From NCBI GenBank assembly GCA_002633005.1, contig NMRA01000065.1, positions 242,011 through 304,010 on the forward strand: a DNA stretch of 62,000 nt, written 5' to 3'. Below are positions 23,068 through 36,730 of this stretch, one piece after another. Numbering within the stretch: position 1 is the first letter of the stretch; every line of letters begins with the position of its first letter. Position numbers and translations under genes: made by a program. This stretch comes from Phoronis australis (taxonomy: Eukaryota > Phoronida > Phoronidae). Under the pieces are notes generated by a model, which made no database searches, was not told the origin of the DNA, and was given only the letters and a program-made list of their open reading frames with translations.

Positions 23068-25959
23068 GTTGTTTTCTCACGTGAGCCGTAAAAACGATCT
23101 TTTTTCTGAAAAATTCGAAATGTCTAAAACTTTCAAACACACGACGCAACTTTTGTAAAAACACGCTTGCGCAATGTAAAGTAATTCATTTACTTTCTGT
23201 TAATAGGTTTATTTCGAGCTTTAATAAATAGTCTTTGAAGTTGTAATATTAAAACTTACAAAATATTTATAAATAACAGTCATCAAGGCTTCCCCGCGCA
23301 TGAGCACTGAATTGACCTTGAGACAGCACAGCTAGACAGCCTCGCCGTGTTTCTTGAGTTGGGGCTCGTCTCCGGTTGAATGAACGTGAATATGAAATTC
23401 GCCGCCGGAGATGGGTCCGTTTAAGAAGTTGCTTGCATGTCCTTCCGACTTGGAGTACGTACAGTTGCGACACCCGATTTGTCAATCATAACCTTGTCAC
23501 CTTCTCGGAATTCCGGCATTGTTTGGTTGGCGCGCGTTCGGTTGTTTTAGTGTTTTGCAATGTAGTTTTAAAATGTAAGACGTATGGATTTCTACTTTGC
23601 ACTAATTTGGGATTTGTACTTGTACAGGTGTAATATCAAAAAATTACGTACTCGGTGTTATTAACCAGTCGTGTGGTAACACATTCCAGGTCACGTGAGA
23701 AATTTGCATATCCTCTTGCAGTAAACCAGTTTTAGGCAGATTTGAATTTTTTCGTAGATACTGTCCTATTGAACATTTGTCTGTATATCAGGCAAATGAA
23801 TAACTAAAATGGGTCGCAACTAATAATTATTGTTATCTACAGGGATTTTGCGGACCTGCTTACAATATGCTCCAGCATTTGGTAGCAATTTAAAGGGTAA
23901 CAGTGAGCGATCTCTGTTTTGTTTTGTAGCGAGTAGTGAATCAAAGCAAAAAAGATATGTGGAAAAGGAGTAGATCTACATGGGCATATGACTCCTCAAG
24001 AGGAAGAAGCGATTTCAAATCAACCTCTGATCTGGGATGTGCGTTTTCGGAGATTCCTAAAATCGCCAGTGGGTTACAATTACGACATTTACAATTGAGC
24101 ACGGCTCAAGGGGGTGAAGGATTTTTAGTGGTCCGTAAAACGTCAGTCATGCCGTGCGTGACAGTGGAGCTGGCGTTTTTCAAATCCGTGAACCGTGATT
24201 TGAAGGTAAAGATGAACGTGATTTGTATTTTGAGGCTCAATGTGTGAACGTGAACGAAAATTAGTGTCGGGATGACGGGGGAGGGTGGATAGCGACTGGA
24301 TGCGAAATAATTTTGGCAACCTCGTTGGAGAAATGATGGTCACGGGGCAGAATGGGTGACGATTGGCCAAAGAATTGGTAGTGCTCGGGAAGGATAATTG
24401 AAACTAGTGTAAGAACGAAAACTTGTCGCGATATGTGATACTGCGGTCGTGAATTGTAAAATCGATAATTTTATATGAGTGAACCGTGGCACAATCCTCC
24501 CTTCTTCACTTCTCTCCTCAAGGACGTTGTAGACGTGTTTCATGAAAAAAATGATGAAGGTATTCTAAATCAAATCTGCAATACATGGATTCGTGAATGT
24601 GTCTCTTGAACACAAAGTTTGGCTTGGAGATTTAATGGGAAAAGGCAACTCAGCTGAGATCAAACTGCAACTTTACTTTCACTAAATTGCTTTAAGCACT
24701 GATAACAAGAATTCCTGGCCGTGCATTTCGTAAAAACTACGATGGCAAACCATTGTGGACGTGACAATTGAAACTGTCACATGACATCAAAAACGATGAT
24801 TATCTGAGTTTCACCGTGAACGCCCGTGCCACTGTTGACGCCGGCAATAAGCCCGTTTAACAATAGGTCAATGCCAGACAAGTTCCACACGACTTTTAAA
24901 TGAACAGCAACCGGCCGTAACAAAATTTTCGAAAGTTATTTTTTCCATTTTCTTATGTCGTAAAACCGATTACTGCATTCATCAAACGAGTGAAAAACAA
25001 AAAATTGGGTTAAAGTAAGACGGAATCAAATTTCAAAACTTAAATTCAAACACCATAGGATTTTGAGGAGTTCTGTTTTACTTTCATAGGTGTCGTGAAC
25101 GCTAAAAAAAAATCTTTTATGATTTTGCTCAATCAAGCTATGATCTCCGCATATGGATATTTAATCCATGTTCGCATTCCTAAATTCAAGCCATAAACTT
25201 GAGTATTTACTAGTAAGAGATTTTGAGTTCAAACGTGGACTGGTAGCGTTAATGTTGTGGTTACCAAACGTTATTTTGAATTGAAATCTGACCTTTGAAT
25301 GACGGTGTAACCGAGCACAAAACGGAGTGAAAGGCCAGTGCAAAGAGATTTCGTCAGGAGACGGCTAAGCAGCAGGTCTCCAAAGCCCCACGTTTGTCAT
25401 TCTCATCCACGACCTGTTTCTTGGTGTATTGCTAATTCTTGTTTAACTAAGCCTGCTATCACAGGGGTACACGACGGCATATCTTCATTCTGGCCCGTTC
25501 CCTACGTGTCCGCTAGGGGGAAGGGGACACACAGGTATCATTCAGCATCACGCGTTTTATCACTGGTTGATGTAACCTCGGCAGTCATTGGTTAGCTTTA
25601 CAACAAAGAAAGAAAATGGCGGACAGTGAAGCGAACGAATTTTAGCCTTGTCAACATATTTGCAATCCAACTTTTCTCAGAAAGACCGAGTACAGTTACC
25701 TGCGACCTGTGCCAAAGACCACAAGCTATATCCACATTTACATTCCCTCCATACATGTGTAAGTCATGCCGGTTTGTTTACGTGTAAAGCGCTACGTGTT
25801 GACAATTTGACCATCCAATCAGAAACGCCAAGGAAAATTAAATGATTACTGCGTGTCCTCTTCTACTAGCGTACACGCAGGGAACCAGCGAGACCCGCAT
25901 TTTGAAATTCACGTGACTTGTGGTAATAGCCTAACATTAACTCACGCACGCGCAGATGT
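23068..25959. other. Intergenic, nothing supported
   Basis: Frames of up to 103 codons (23936-24247) have no domain and compositions that match their surroundings. Confidence 0.55.
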
Positions 25960-26005
25960 GAAATTCCTCCGAGGGATAATTTGAGGCTACGAAAATACCC
26001 AAAGC
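25960..26005 (+). repeat. Dispersed repeat copy
   Basis: TTTGAGGCTACGAAAATACCC, preceded by CCTCCGAGGGATAA, matches the 14.1-14.9 kb family. Confidence 0.5.
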
Positions 26006-27104
26006 CTTTCCAATCGCCGGTGACTTAGTGATTGCTATTTCTTGCCAAGCGTAACCGATACAACAAAAAAACAGTGGATTATCACCTCCGCACCCATGGT
26101 TTAATGTAAATATTACAAATGAATAGCTTATTTTCTGTGTAGTAGAGGACACTTGTAGAGAAATTAGTGAACATACAAAATTTACCACGTGTCACATATA
26201 TAAGTTATTATCACAAATGATTTTCCATTGTCACATGTGCAACTATAAATCCATGACCATGACAATAAGCTTCTTTATTAAACGAGTTGAACAGAATTTT
26301 AGTTTTGAAATGCGTTTGCAGTATTGCTTACTGTAAGCTGAAATAAGCCAGTAACAATAGTATACGTACTTTCAGATGTAGTTCCCCTGTTTATTGTGGG
26401 AACCAGAGTATAACATCAGAAGCTTCTGTTGACAGGTATTTAAGAATCTACCAAATTAATGCAATAAGAAAGCATCTTTTGGAGTTATTCCTACCCGCAT
26501 TTAATAAAATTAATTTTAACCAATTTATTCGGAAATTAACTCGAATAATCTTATTATTTTAAATACAATTGTACAACAAAATCCAACAATGGATAGCTTC
26601 GACATGTCCATGAATTAGACAAATAATTCCACCAGATCAGATCGCCTGGAACAGGTAACCACGACAGTTTGCCATTTTCTGTCTTACAAACATTGGATGT
26701 GGACGGATGCGTTCAGATTGTTTTACTAGACGCTAGTGTTACAATTTGGATGCAATGCATATTAGTCGAAACAAACTAACGCGTGATTGCAACGTAGTTT
26801 TAGTGCGTCGATCCTTTGGCTCGTGTTAAGCAATCAAAGTTTTTTAAGGAAGTTTTTTAAGCACCGAAAAAGGCGATGACATGGAGCTTGCTTGTGTTCG
26901 GATGACCAGTGATGACGTACAGTATATGCCACCATTATGGCACGATTTGAACCCGCAAATGTGAACAGAAACGCAGAGCCATATCAAAATTTCAAGAAAT
27001 TGCTGGTCTTGGTTTTACTCCGATTCAGGTAGCCACGGTGGCAATTTAGTACTCGAAAATTTTGCAAAATTATGTCTCTGTATTTATCGGTGTACTGTGA
27101 CAAC
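26006..27104. other. Intergenic, nothing supported
   Basis: AT-rich, no ORF above 60 codons on plus; no repeat recognised. Confidence 0.55.
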
Positions 27105-27580
27105 AGCAGCCTCGTCCACAAGCCTCAAGATGGCGCTGATCGGTTCAGCCATTCGAAGCTTGGTTATAGGAATTAACTTCTGCGCAATGATTCGCCGCTG
27201 CCTTGACGTCACTAAAACAAAGGCAGATTTTAATTATTTTCACAGGCGTTGTCATGAAACAGAAGGTATTGTTTTGGTTATTGTTTGAAATAAAGGTTGT
27301 TCGCGTACTTATGTTCAATGTTTTTTATTAATAGAACTTAATTCTGTTTTCCAATCAAAATCATCATTTTTGTAATAATTTTGTCCTAAATTGCTGAAAT
27401 ACACTGTTAGTTTTCATTTTTATATAATACTGCAGAAAAATAGTTACATTGCTTGTGATATTGCGACGATTTCAGTAAAAATGTGTCAGAATTCTGACAC
27501 ATTTCATTACCCATAACCAAGCCTCAAATGGCTAAACCGATCAGCGTCATCTTGAGACTAGGGGATGAGGCTAAGACAAC
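27105..27580. mobile_element. Inverted-repeat element
   Basis: The left arm (about 27105-27168) contains CTCAAGATGGCGCTGATCGG and CTTGGTTATAGG. The right arm (about 27517-27580) contains the complement with about seven mismatches over 50 bp. The 350-bp spacer holds the 26-bp perfect palindrome at 27479-27504. No transposase. The 63-codon ORF at the left arm is incidental. Confidence 0.6.
27479..27504. repeat. 26-bp perfect palindrome
   Basis: Centred on GAATTC with half-site AAATGTGTCAGAA. Every base pairs with its counterpart. It lies just inside the right arm of an inverted-repeat element. Confidence 0.9.
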
Positions 27581-28120
27581 AGTTGCATCAGCTGTATGCT
27601 CCCGGAAAGTTGAGAAGGATTAAGATTGACCAAGTTCATAGACAGGTAATATTTTTCGAAGTGCTTAGTAATTAACAGCGCTACGTGAATCTGGTCTTAT
27701 CAGTAATATCGCTTTTAATTAGGCATGTTAATGCATTTGACTGGGTCCAGACGTCATACTTAACATGCGACTAATTATCCCTGTGGTTGTTGGACTTCGC
27801 AACCTCGAGTGTGGTAGGCGTGGCATAACTGTGTTAGTCGGAACTATCCACTAAGACCAGTGACATGGTCAAAACAATGGTTCCAACAGATCACGGTGAA
27901 GCATAAAGCTTTCTATCTGTCATCAATGTCTATCATTTATCTGTATTAACTACAACCTAACACTGACATGTTCTATCACTCCTATTAGATGGCGCGTCGG
28001 CGAAGCGTAAGACACTAGAATTTTACCTACATGTTCTATAACGCAAATCGTAGTCTAAAGGTAGGTCTTTATGCTGTGCTATACAGCAGTCACAGCCTCG
28101 ACCGTGTTACTGGGCGTTTA
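27581..28120. other. GPCR 3' flank
   Basis: Probable 3'UTR and downstream sequence of the minus-strand GPCR. I did not see an unambiguous AATAAA on the minus strand close to the stop. Confidence 0.4.
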
Positions 28121-29461
28121 TTACATCTTTGTTTCGCGTACGGCTGATTCGGATTCGCCACTGCAGGTACCACTAGTTGGATTAGACATACGCGTGTGCA
28201 TACTTTCGGTTGTTGTTATTGTACTTTTGCTTAGTCTTACGCACCAAGATTTCTTGTGGCAACAAGGCATAAGTGATGAAAATTCCTTACGAAATCTTTT
28301 ACCTGAGGCGGCATATAACAAAAAGTTAAATGAGTGGTTGCACAGTAAAAGGAACGATAGAACTTGTTGTGTGAACACGTTTGAGGCGTATTCTTCTGGA
28401 TGGTCTCGAAAGCGATATTCCCAATAAGTGTAACGATAGATGAAGAGCACAGCAGAGGGCGTGACGCAGACGAGAAAGAAAAACGAAAGTGTGAGGAGCA
28501 TCACCGTTATTTGTGTACTTTGTGCGTTACGTGCTCCATGACAATGCCGTTGGGATTCTGTTAGAGTAGGCATTCGCCGGTTGGCCCTTTTCATCAGAAC
28601 AATTACAGTTGTGTTTAACACAAACAGAAGAACACTGGGAACAAATGAAAACAACGCGGCATCTATCCACGTCCATGCCTTTAAGAATTCTCTGTGCTGA
28701 ACAAGGTCCGGGTAACACCTCGGTGGATCTTCCTCCGGCATAGACATGGTCCATATCATATGTATGTTGAGGGACGTAAATATTGTGACGATCACTCCAA
28801 TGACTATGAGAGCATTTCTACGCGTAGATATGTGCGTTGCCTTAAAGGGTAAACCGATGGCAACGACACGTTCGACAGTAACCGAGACAACAAGCCAAAC
28901 TGAAATATGAATAGAGGCGCTGTTCACGAACAAATTACCCTTACAAAAGGGAATGCTTATAATAGAATCATCGTGAACTTCACCAATAGATGTCAGTGCG
29001 CTTGTAAACAGGACCATAGTGTCAAAGATGGCAATAGCTGTCAAGTAAATGTACGTAGGAAACTTAATCATTTTGGGCTGAAGGAACACAATAATTGACA
29101 AAATATTCCCTGTGCTTCCAAAAATCAACAAGACTAATGGGTAAATTTGAAACATTCGACGAGAGACTTGAAATGTCCAGTGTGATTTTATTGTTGAGGA
29201 GTTGGTATCGGTGTTATTTGTTTCGGTGTCGTTTTGGATCATACTCGTTTTACTTCCTCCAAATGTCAAATCCAAGTCACTCCATGACGTGACTTTTTCG
29301 AGCGCTTTGCATTCCAGTGACATCGATGAAAGAGCCTGCAACAAGGTTGAATTGTCGTTAGCTGCACATTTCGTAGACGTCGCAGTTACTTGAGCCATGC
29401 AGGAGAGCGTCGAGAAAAGAATGACTTGCATATTTGTATAGCTTCTCTGTACGGACATCAT
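28121..29461 (-). CDS. Single-exon class A (rhodopsin-like) GPCR, peptide-receptor type
   Basis: 446 residues without introns. An N-terminal hydrophobic stretch (residues 10-27) may be a signal peptide, followed by an extracellular region with several N-glycosylation sequons. Seven helices follow: TM1 about 106-127 with GN (N119), TM2 with Asp147, C173 and C249 for the usual TM3-ECL2 disulfide, E197-R198 in place of the DRY core, CVTP (332-335) in place of CWxP, and NFLLY (379-383) in place of NPxxY. C400, C401 and C407 could be palmitoylated. The PKMIKFPTYIYL segment before TM2 and the NFLLY ending resemble FMRFamide/neuropeptide receptors, so a peptide ligand is inferred. The start is the first of two adjacent ATGs. 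The ligand is unknown. Intronless GPCRs of this sort are common in cnidarians. Confidence 0.9.
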   Translation of the reverse strand: MMSVQRSYTNMQVILFSTLSCMAQVTATSTKCAANDNSTLLQALSSMSLECKALEKVTSWSDLDLTFGGSKTSMIQNDTETNNTDTNSSTIKSHWTFQVSRRMFQIYPLVLLIFGSTGNILSIIVFLQPKMIKFPTYIYLTAIAIFDTMVLFTSALTSIGEVHDDSIISIPFCKGNLFVNSASIHISVWLVVSVTVERVVAIGLPFKATHISTRRNALIVIGVIVTIFTSLNIHMIWTMSMPEEDPPRCYPDLVQHREFLKAWTWIDAALFSFVPSVLLFVLNTTVIVLMKRANRRMPTLTESQRHCHGARNAQSTQITVMLLTLSFFFLVCVTPSAVLFIYRYTYWEYRFRDHPEEYASNVFTQQVLSFLLLCNHSFNFLLYAASGKRFRKEFSSLMPCCHKKSWCVRLSKSTITTTESMHTRMSNPTSGTCSGESESAVRETKM

Positions 29462-32400
29462 ACTGAAAGTATAAAGAATGTTGTATTATAGGGGGATAAT
29501 GTGTTTTCTCTAAGTGACTTAAGACCAGATGCTAATTTTGGGAACACAAAGAGAACTTGAAAGCTATTTACCTCTCTCAAAATATAATGTTTCCACTCCC
29601 AATTTGACGTTCCTGAGTAGTGTAATTAGGTGCAAGCGCTTTCTTTGAATTTACAAAGACAATTTGAAATTGTCATCAGGCGTGGCAATGTAACGGATGC
29701 AATAATCATGTTTAAGTTTCGCATTCAATTACCGAGACGTTGTATAACCACAGATGGATTCGTTGGTTCTCACGTATAGCACACTATATGTTCTCCTTTG
29801 CACTACTGCGTTTAAGTGCATATAGCTATGCACAAACATTTTTGGAACGTCACCGATAATTCTAGGTAACGTCTTTAAAGTCGAGAATGAAAGCAGCGGC
29901 TCTTGTGGTCATTTAATCGTGAAGCGTTAATTTCGGTCTTTACACTCTGAATTTCCGTATGCGACTTGGCATATCACATTTTCGGTCGAAATTTAGCACC
30001 GAAACTCCTGCCAACAAACTCCTTGTAGTCTTTATGCGTAAGAAGTCGAAACGAAAAACCAGAGTGTGTAGGCGGCAATAGTGGCTCTGTAATAAGCTGC
30101 TGTTGTCTCGCCGTTCTACGTTAATTAAACATTATTGTGGGATTACATTAGCCACACAGAGGAGTCTTCGCACTGACGAAGTGAAGATCAAACTCAAGCT
30201 GAACGACACCATGATAGCTTCTGCTGGGATAACTGTTTAGGGACAGGCATATGTAAACTTAGTTGTACTAATTAAGCTGTTTCAAGTGAACCGTTGGAGT
30301 TAATTGATTTTAAGGAAGGGCCAACTGTGATTACCATCCATGAAATATAATTAAAACTGCAAATTCAGTTGTTTATCTCTGCAAACAGTCAAAATCAAAA
30401 GTACAGTGTATGCCACTCATTTCGTCGATGTCAATCTTTTAAGTCCCCGTTTTCCTGGCCATAAGAGGACTTCGTGTCCTGCTGCCACAAGAAGCACCCA
30501 AAGCAATGCATCTAGATGTGAAGGTGACAAGGCAGGTCAGAACTTTCGATATTTGCATCAATTCAGCACCAAGTTATTTCTCAACTGAATGATGCAACTG
30601 GTGCTATCGATTCGACACGTTTTTTTTTTTTTCAAGTCCAGTAAGAAGATTGTGGCTATCAATTTCATTGCACTGGAGCTTAAAAACTCAAGCTTTGTTT
30701 ATTGAAAGAGACATGGTGTGATCACGAAGAATGACGGTTGTTATATGACGTTTTCTAGACTACATTTCCATCATTCTAGCAGCATTTCATGAATGACCAA
30801 CCACCTTAACATGTCGCTGTGGATTCTCAGTGGCTGTTTACTAAATAACATTTAGTGAAAAGGTATTACTTACGTTAGTTTTCTCGAGTCTTCAAATCAG
30901 CTTTTGAACGATTTATTGGTAAATATCAACTAGGTTGACCTTGATACAAACGAAGTCAAAAACAGTCCGCTTTCCCCTTCGCTCAAGCGTTCAAGTGTGA
31001 AAGGGCTGACATTTTTTCCTTTATCAATGTCTATACGCTTTAATGAAATAGTTCAACTAAGTTACACGATGTTTACCGCCACCTGTGGCAGAAACGTGTG
31101 AGCTTAACCAGTCCAAGAAAGGCCTCCTCACTTGTCGCTTGATTGATGACGTGCTGCATCAGAATGACATCTATGCAGGGTTAAGAAACAGTTCAGGAAC
31201 AGGACTCACTAATGCTCAGGACGGACTCCAACATCCAGGGACAAGCACTGCCATTTCTAACATCCTCCAAAATTCAAAAAAACGGTTCAGTACCCTTAAA
31301 ACGTGGCTAAAAATCCTCGCCTTCTGAATGAGCTATAACTTTTAATTTAGAGCAATTGCCGCTACAAATCTGATATTTGCTTGTTCCTCACTTTGATTAG
31401 AGACCGACTTGCGTAGAAATGCCATTTGCTATTGCTTGAGAACACACTCGATAAGTTGGTTTGTCACTGCGTGTTTCTTTATGCACTGAGCGTGTTCTTT
31501 ACGTACTACCGGACTGGCAGTTCTTTCAAAAACAAATTGAAAATTTGTGAGTCGTTTCACATTAAAACGGCTACACAAGACCACAAAAACTTTATTCTGT
31601 ATCGTGGTCTTGTCGCTTTCACTTCCACTGGAAGAGAACGCTAGGCTCCAAAAGGGTGGGAAGAACACCAAACCGTTTTCAACCCCAAACCACCAAATCC
31701 ATAACAGTTCTAGATATGAGCTAACACTAGATTCTGAAAGCAAATTATCCCAATTTGACCCAAAATTGGTGCCATCTATGAAGATATTTTCAACTCTGAG
31801 TCGTTCGAGAGTTACTGGTACCTGTAATCGCAGATATCTTAGTAGCTAGGCAAAAATGCAACAAGGTGCTGCCATCTTGAGGGAAAATGTTATTCCCAAT
31901 ATGTTCACAACCACAACAAACCAAATCCACTGAACCTACTAGTAATGCCTACATCAAAACTACCGCCAAACTTCGATTACCTCAAATATTTAATTCATAG
32001 ACAGTGCAAATGGCCTGCAGCTATAGTCTAATTTTACAAGACTTAAATTCACCAATTTGATTTCAAAAATACGAACAAAAACCCTACCTATCTGCAAACA
32101 GTGTCTGACGGTATGTTCGTTTACTGCTCTCGAGTAATGAGTGTTTATTGGTCGATACATACGACGTAGAAACGGGAAACCAATCACAGAATTAGTCATT
32201 CTCCATAGTGTTTATTGTGAAAAGTCGTCAGGCATTTCTGTTCGTTTTGGATGGTCTATGGTATAAGAAAAAACGGCGTTGTTGCAACACCAACAGCAGC
32301 AGAACAGAAGGAATAAATGTGTATGGATTGAACTAAAGCAAGACGGCATAACATATAAAGTTGCAATGAAAAATCCATGGTTTTGAAACATTCTCGAAGG

Positions 32401-35400
32401 AAATGGCAGATTACAGAGCAAATTGAAGGCAGGTTTGCACACTCGTCTTTCACTCGTGTGATTTTGCGTGTTTTTGCGTGGCATCGTCCAACTCGTGGGT
32501 GTCAATGTGCTGTATTGTCTACAGAGAGTTTCTTGCGAGAAAAAGCGAGGTCATGCATTGCAGGTGAAGCACGCGATCGCAATAGTTTCTCTTGCGTATG
32601 TTACCTCTACCGAACGCAGCCAAAATAGAACCTTTGTTTCATCAGAGCAATTCATTGTTTTTCAAGTGTTCATTTACAGTGTGCAGTATTTTTATGTTGG
32701 CTTTACCTGAAATGTCTCCTTAAAATTTCGCAAAAAATTACCGAGTTGTCTTTCTGTGTGCAAGGGACATTTCACCAAATGCTGAGACCCATATGTGCGG
32801 CTTTTTATCAACGTTGTTCCTTTATATGAATATTGTTATTTCCAGAGACCACTTTCTTTAGTAACATAACAATCGTAAAAATGTGTTCTAGTGTTCACGT
32901 AACATACATTCCAAGTATCAGGATCACTAACTTTTACTTTCTGAAGAAAAGAGTTTATTTCTAAACTTTGATGGAAAGCCCTACAATGTAAGCAATGGGA
33001 TGAGCTATCCATAATATATTTCAAAGCTACGTGATAGATGATTGCTCATTTTTTAACTACAAGAAAACATTTATCTGAAAAATTCGGATAGATAATTGGA
33101 GTTGTTTATTGCATTTTCCGTAGATGTTACTGCATTCCGAATTTTTACTGAAAATGTATTTGTATCAAACGGCGCCAAAGGTTCAGTTAATTATAATATA
33201 TAAAGGTGTATAATTTTAGATGAACGCCTGACTAAATTATCCAAAGTAAGTGTGAGGGATACATATTCTAAAACCTTTGCCTTTATAGGGTACTATCTTT
33301 CGAATCATTGAAACTATTTCCGTAGTGGCTTAACTAGTCATTTATATAACCTCTCTGGTTAATTTCCTTTTATGTTACATGCTGTAATTTTCGCATTTTG
33401 GTTACACTCTTTGTTTCTAGAATTAAAAATAAATTTTTAAACCAGTCTGGAACGATTTTTCTTGTGGATTAAATTATTTACCTTTTGCTTCTGGTATAAT
33501 TATCAAGAACTGACAGAGAGCTTTCTAATGATATGACTCTTATGCAATGTATTTGAAAAACAGCCGACTTGCGAAAAGTGTAAGAGCAGTAAATTCCATA
33601 GCAAGTGCACACACACCGGAACAAGAGAGTGCAAACAACTCTCAGCATGTGCGTCGCAACCTCAGCGGTCGCGAGATCAAAGTTGGTATTCAAGGGCTAG
33701 AGCTCTGTGCACATACGGCTTGATATGGCCATATTATTTTGGAACAGTGCCAATACTGTGTTACTCAAGTAAGATGGCTACACAGTTCCTCCTCAAAATC
33801 AGTTGGGAACCTTAGAAACTCTACACACAAGTAAGTACCGCAGCTGAGAATTCATTGCGATGAACTTGTTTGAGTTGACAAAAAATCCTCCACTGTTATC
33901 TGAGGGTAGTTGGCATAAAATATATAAAAAATGAGATAAAAAATTGACATCCATAACAACACGGGATTTTAAACATTTATTTCATCGTAGAGACTTGTTT
34001 TAAAGTCATGTAGGACCCCAAACACAAGATCGTGAGCATTTAGACAGACAAAAATATAGAATTTAACACATTGAATGTATATATTTTATTAACATACAAG
34101 CCCAGTAGAATTCAATTTTGCCTTTATTCCAATCTTTCAGTAATTTGATCACGTGACATTGCCTTTGTTAGTAAAATTTAGCCAAAAAGAAAGGTATCGT
34201 GGCAAAACGACAATAGCAATAACGCGGTTAATTTTCGTTATCTTTACGTTATGGTGAAATCTCAAAATCACTATTACAGTTTTCTAAATTGCTATTTCCT
34301 TTTCGTTTTATGAAACTTTTAAGTTTGCTGATAAGAACCTTTAAGTCTTGTTTTGATAGTCCTTCGTGCAATAATGGAACATTGTAAATGTAATTGTCGA
34401 CAGTAATATAAAACATTTATATGAAAGTTTTGCATCAATCCAATTTGCCGTTTCTGAATCATGATGTCTCCAAGTTCAGCTAACTTTGGACATTTTTGTA
34501 GGTAGTGCTACATGTACATACCTCGTTTGACTCATCAGAACTTTAAAACATATTTTAGACAATCAAAGCCGTATAAACATAAACAATATTCTGTCTGAGG
34601 GACACTCAGATTACCATGGCACCGTGTTGCGTATTAGCTCTTGTGAAGAACATTAAGACGTTGGACCACGTTCAGGGGCCGACTCTAAGCCCGCTATCTG
34701 TATGATATATAATTTCGTAATGCGTGGACAGTTTACATAATTGTGTCCGAGCTGTTCAACTGGATTTGTTGCGGGTTTTTCAATCCACAACAAAATGGTC
34801 GGAAAACCAGGACTAATTGTCTGTAAGTATTTCACCTTTGAGTTATACTAGTTTATTTTAAAGGTCGATATTTTAGTGAACACATTTAAAAAGAACTCAC
34901 AAACATTATATTTGTTTCTACTTACAACATTTTATTTTTAATGGGTTGTTCTGTTGCTGTTTTCTGTAGCATATACCGCTATACAGAAACTATTGCATTC
35001 AGAGAACGAACTTCACGGCAGATGTATATTGCGTTCATAAATACACAATTTCTAACTTGGATTTTCAATCTGCGTTTTTCAATTTTAAGAGAAAGAAAAA
35101 CAAGAGAATAAAATTCCGACGTTTTGTATTATCGACGACCTCAATTTTTTGTTTGTGTAAAAGACTCTGAGAACAAAATTGATGCTTGCGAATCACAGAG
35201 ATGTTGTTGAACTGGGCTTATCCTTTATTTGTTTGATGTAGAAGACAATCAAAGAAATTACTCACCCTTTGTACAAGTGTACATGTACATGTATCAAACA
35301 TGAAGTTTCTCGATGGAAGATTTCGAGGATTGCTGCGAGCACACCGGCGCTCGTTTGGCGTTTCGCGAGAATTTAACGTTAATGATTTGAGATTGCTTTT

Positions 35401-36659
35401 GGTAAGAATCGGGAAAACGTTTCGTTTCTGCACCCGTAAAGGATCTCTAAAATAGGTAAAATATTCAAGTTCTACTGAATAACTTGTTAAGTGATCATTT
35501 GAATAATACGACATGAGACTTTCTTACTTTAGTCAAGATAATAGGAAACCAATGGAGCGTGGCTGTTACCAAACCATCAGAAAGAGTGTTTTATGCCCTG
35601 CTCTCTCGTCAAGAATAAAAAACGAACAGAAATTTTTGAATACCCTGACAGCCTATATTTTGATGTCTGCCATCTGGGGTATTTATATCAAAAGAAATTT
35701 TGTCCTGTCTTTGTGACAACATTGTTTTAAAAGTGCCTTCCTGTTTTCCTAAAGTGTACTATATGTCATGTGATCATGTCACGCAATCACTGAAAGATTA
35801 GCGTATTGTATAAAAAAAATAAATTCGCCACGCCTCGCCTCTCAAAATAGGTACATGTCCTTTCGTCAATTTACGTTTGTTTGTTTGATTGTGCAGACTT
35901 GACGATAACGTCTCACAACTTTCAAGCCTATTGGAACACATACGGTTAATGATCTCAAGATGTTGCACAAGCTCGTGTATTTGCTAATAATATTTTGCTA
36001 AAAAGCTTAGTACTTGAAATTTGAAGTTAAAGTAAACTATTTCAACCGAAACTTTGGTTGTTGAGCTGACGCACCGTTGACCGTTAACTTTGGATCAATA
36101 AGGGCAAAAAGCAAAGTTTGGTAACCCGTGATACAGCTGCAAGATGCGCTGATAACAGATAACAATCCTAGTCTCTGGCTTATAACCCGAGTCTTCGTAA
36201 TCCAAAGACGAGGCTTGTGAGTTATCTCTATCGCATTATCGTATCGACGAATATGATCATGTTTCGCATTCTTGTTAATAATTCGCATTCATTTCTGAAG
36301 TACAGGTAGCGCTAGTTTAGAACACCGTGATTTTGGTTCTTGTTTTGGGTAGCCCTTTGATTTAGTTACTACAACGAGGTTGTACAGTGTATTGCTAAAG
36401 TCTAACATCATGAACAATCGGAGTTCATGGCTTGCACACCATTGGGTAGATTAGCACTCGCTAAAGTGGCTTACTAGAATTGTTAACATTCTTGCCTGTG
36501 CAGAACGCGGGAATCAACAAACTTAGTTAACTGTGTCCCATTCATATTTACACACGGTGTGACCGGACGTTAGATTCTATATCATAATAACCGGACGAGA
36601 TTATTCATGGCTTGTAAATGTCATTCTCTTATGGAGCTCAACTACACTTTGTAAAGCAT
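29462..36659. other. Intergenic between GPCR and MAM gene
   Basis: GPCR 5' flank, then about 7 kb of AT-rich DNA. ORFs of 60-104 codons overlap on both strands and carry no domain. Donor-like CACAA|GTAAGT at 33830 and TGTCT|GTAAGT at 34824 could belong to unseen 5'UTR or signal-peptide exons of the MAM gene, but no clear signal-peptide exon in phase 1 was found. Confidence 0.5.
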
Positions 36660-36730
36660 CGAATTCACCAACCACCAATGGTAGAACTATCGGCCTGGAA
36701 TTCGAATAAATGCAAGTTCGAATACCAACG
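36660..36730 (+). mobile_element. Degenerate tRNA-derived SINE fragment
   Basis: GGTAGAACTATCGGCCTGGAA followed after about 20 bp by AGTTCGAATACC looks like the 3' part of an A box, an anticodon arm and a B box. Too decayed to fold as tRNA. Confidence 0.33.

Noticed and set aside
28071-28427. 118-codon plus-strand ORF with hydrophobic start
   Set aside because: It is antisense to the C-terminal part of the GPCR, which has full domain support.
34313-34383. Short ATG ORF with an EGF-like Cys pattern (SCFDSPSCNNGT)
   Set aside because: Only two cysteines, charged signal region, no continuing EGF exon; judged chance.
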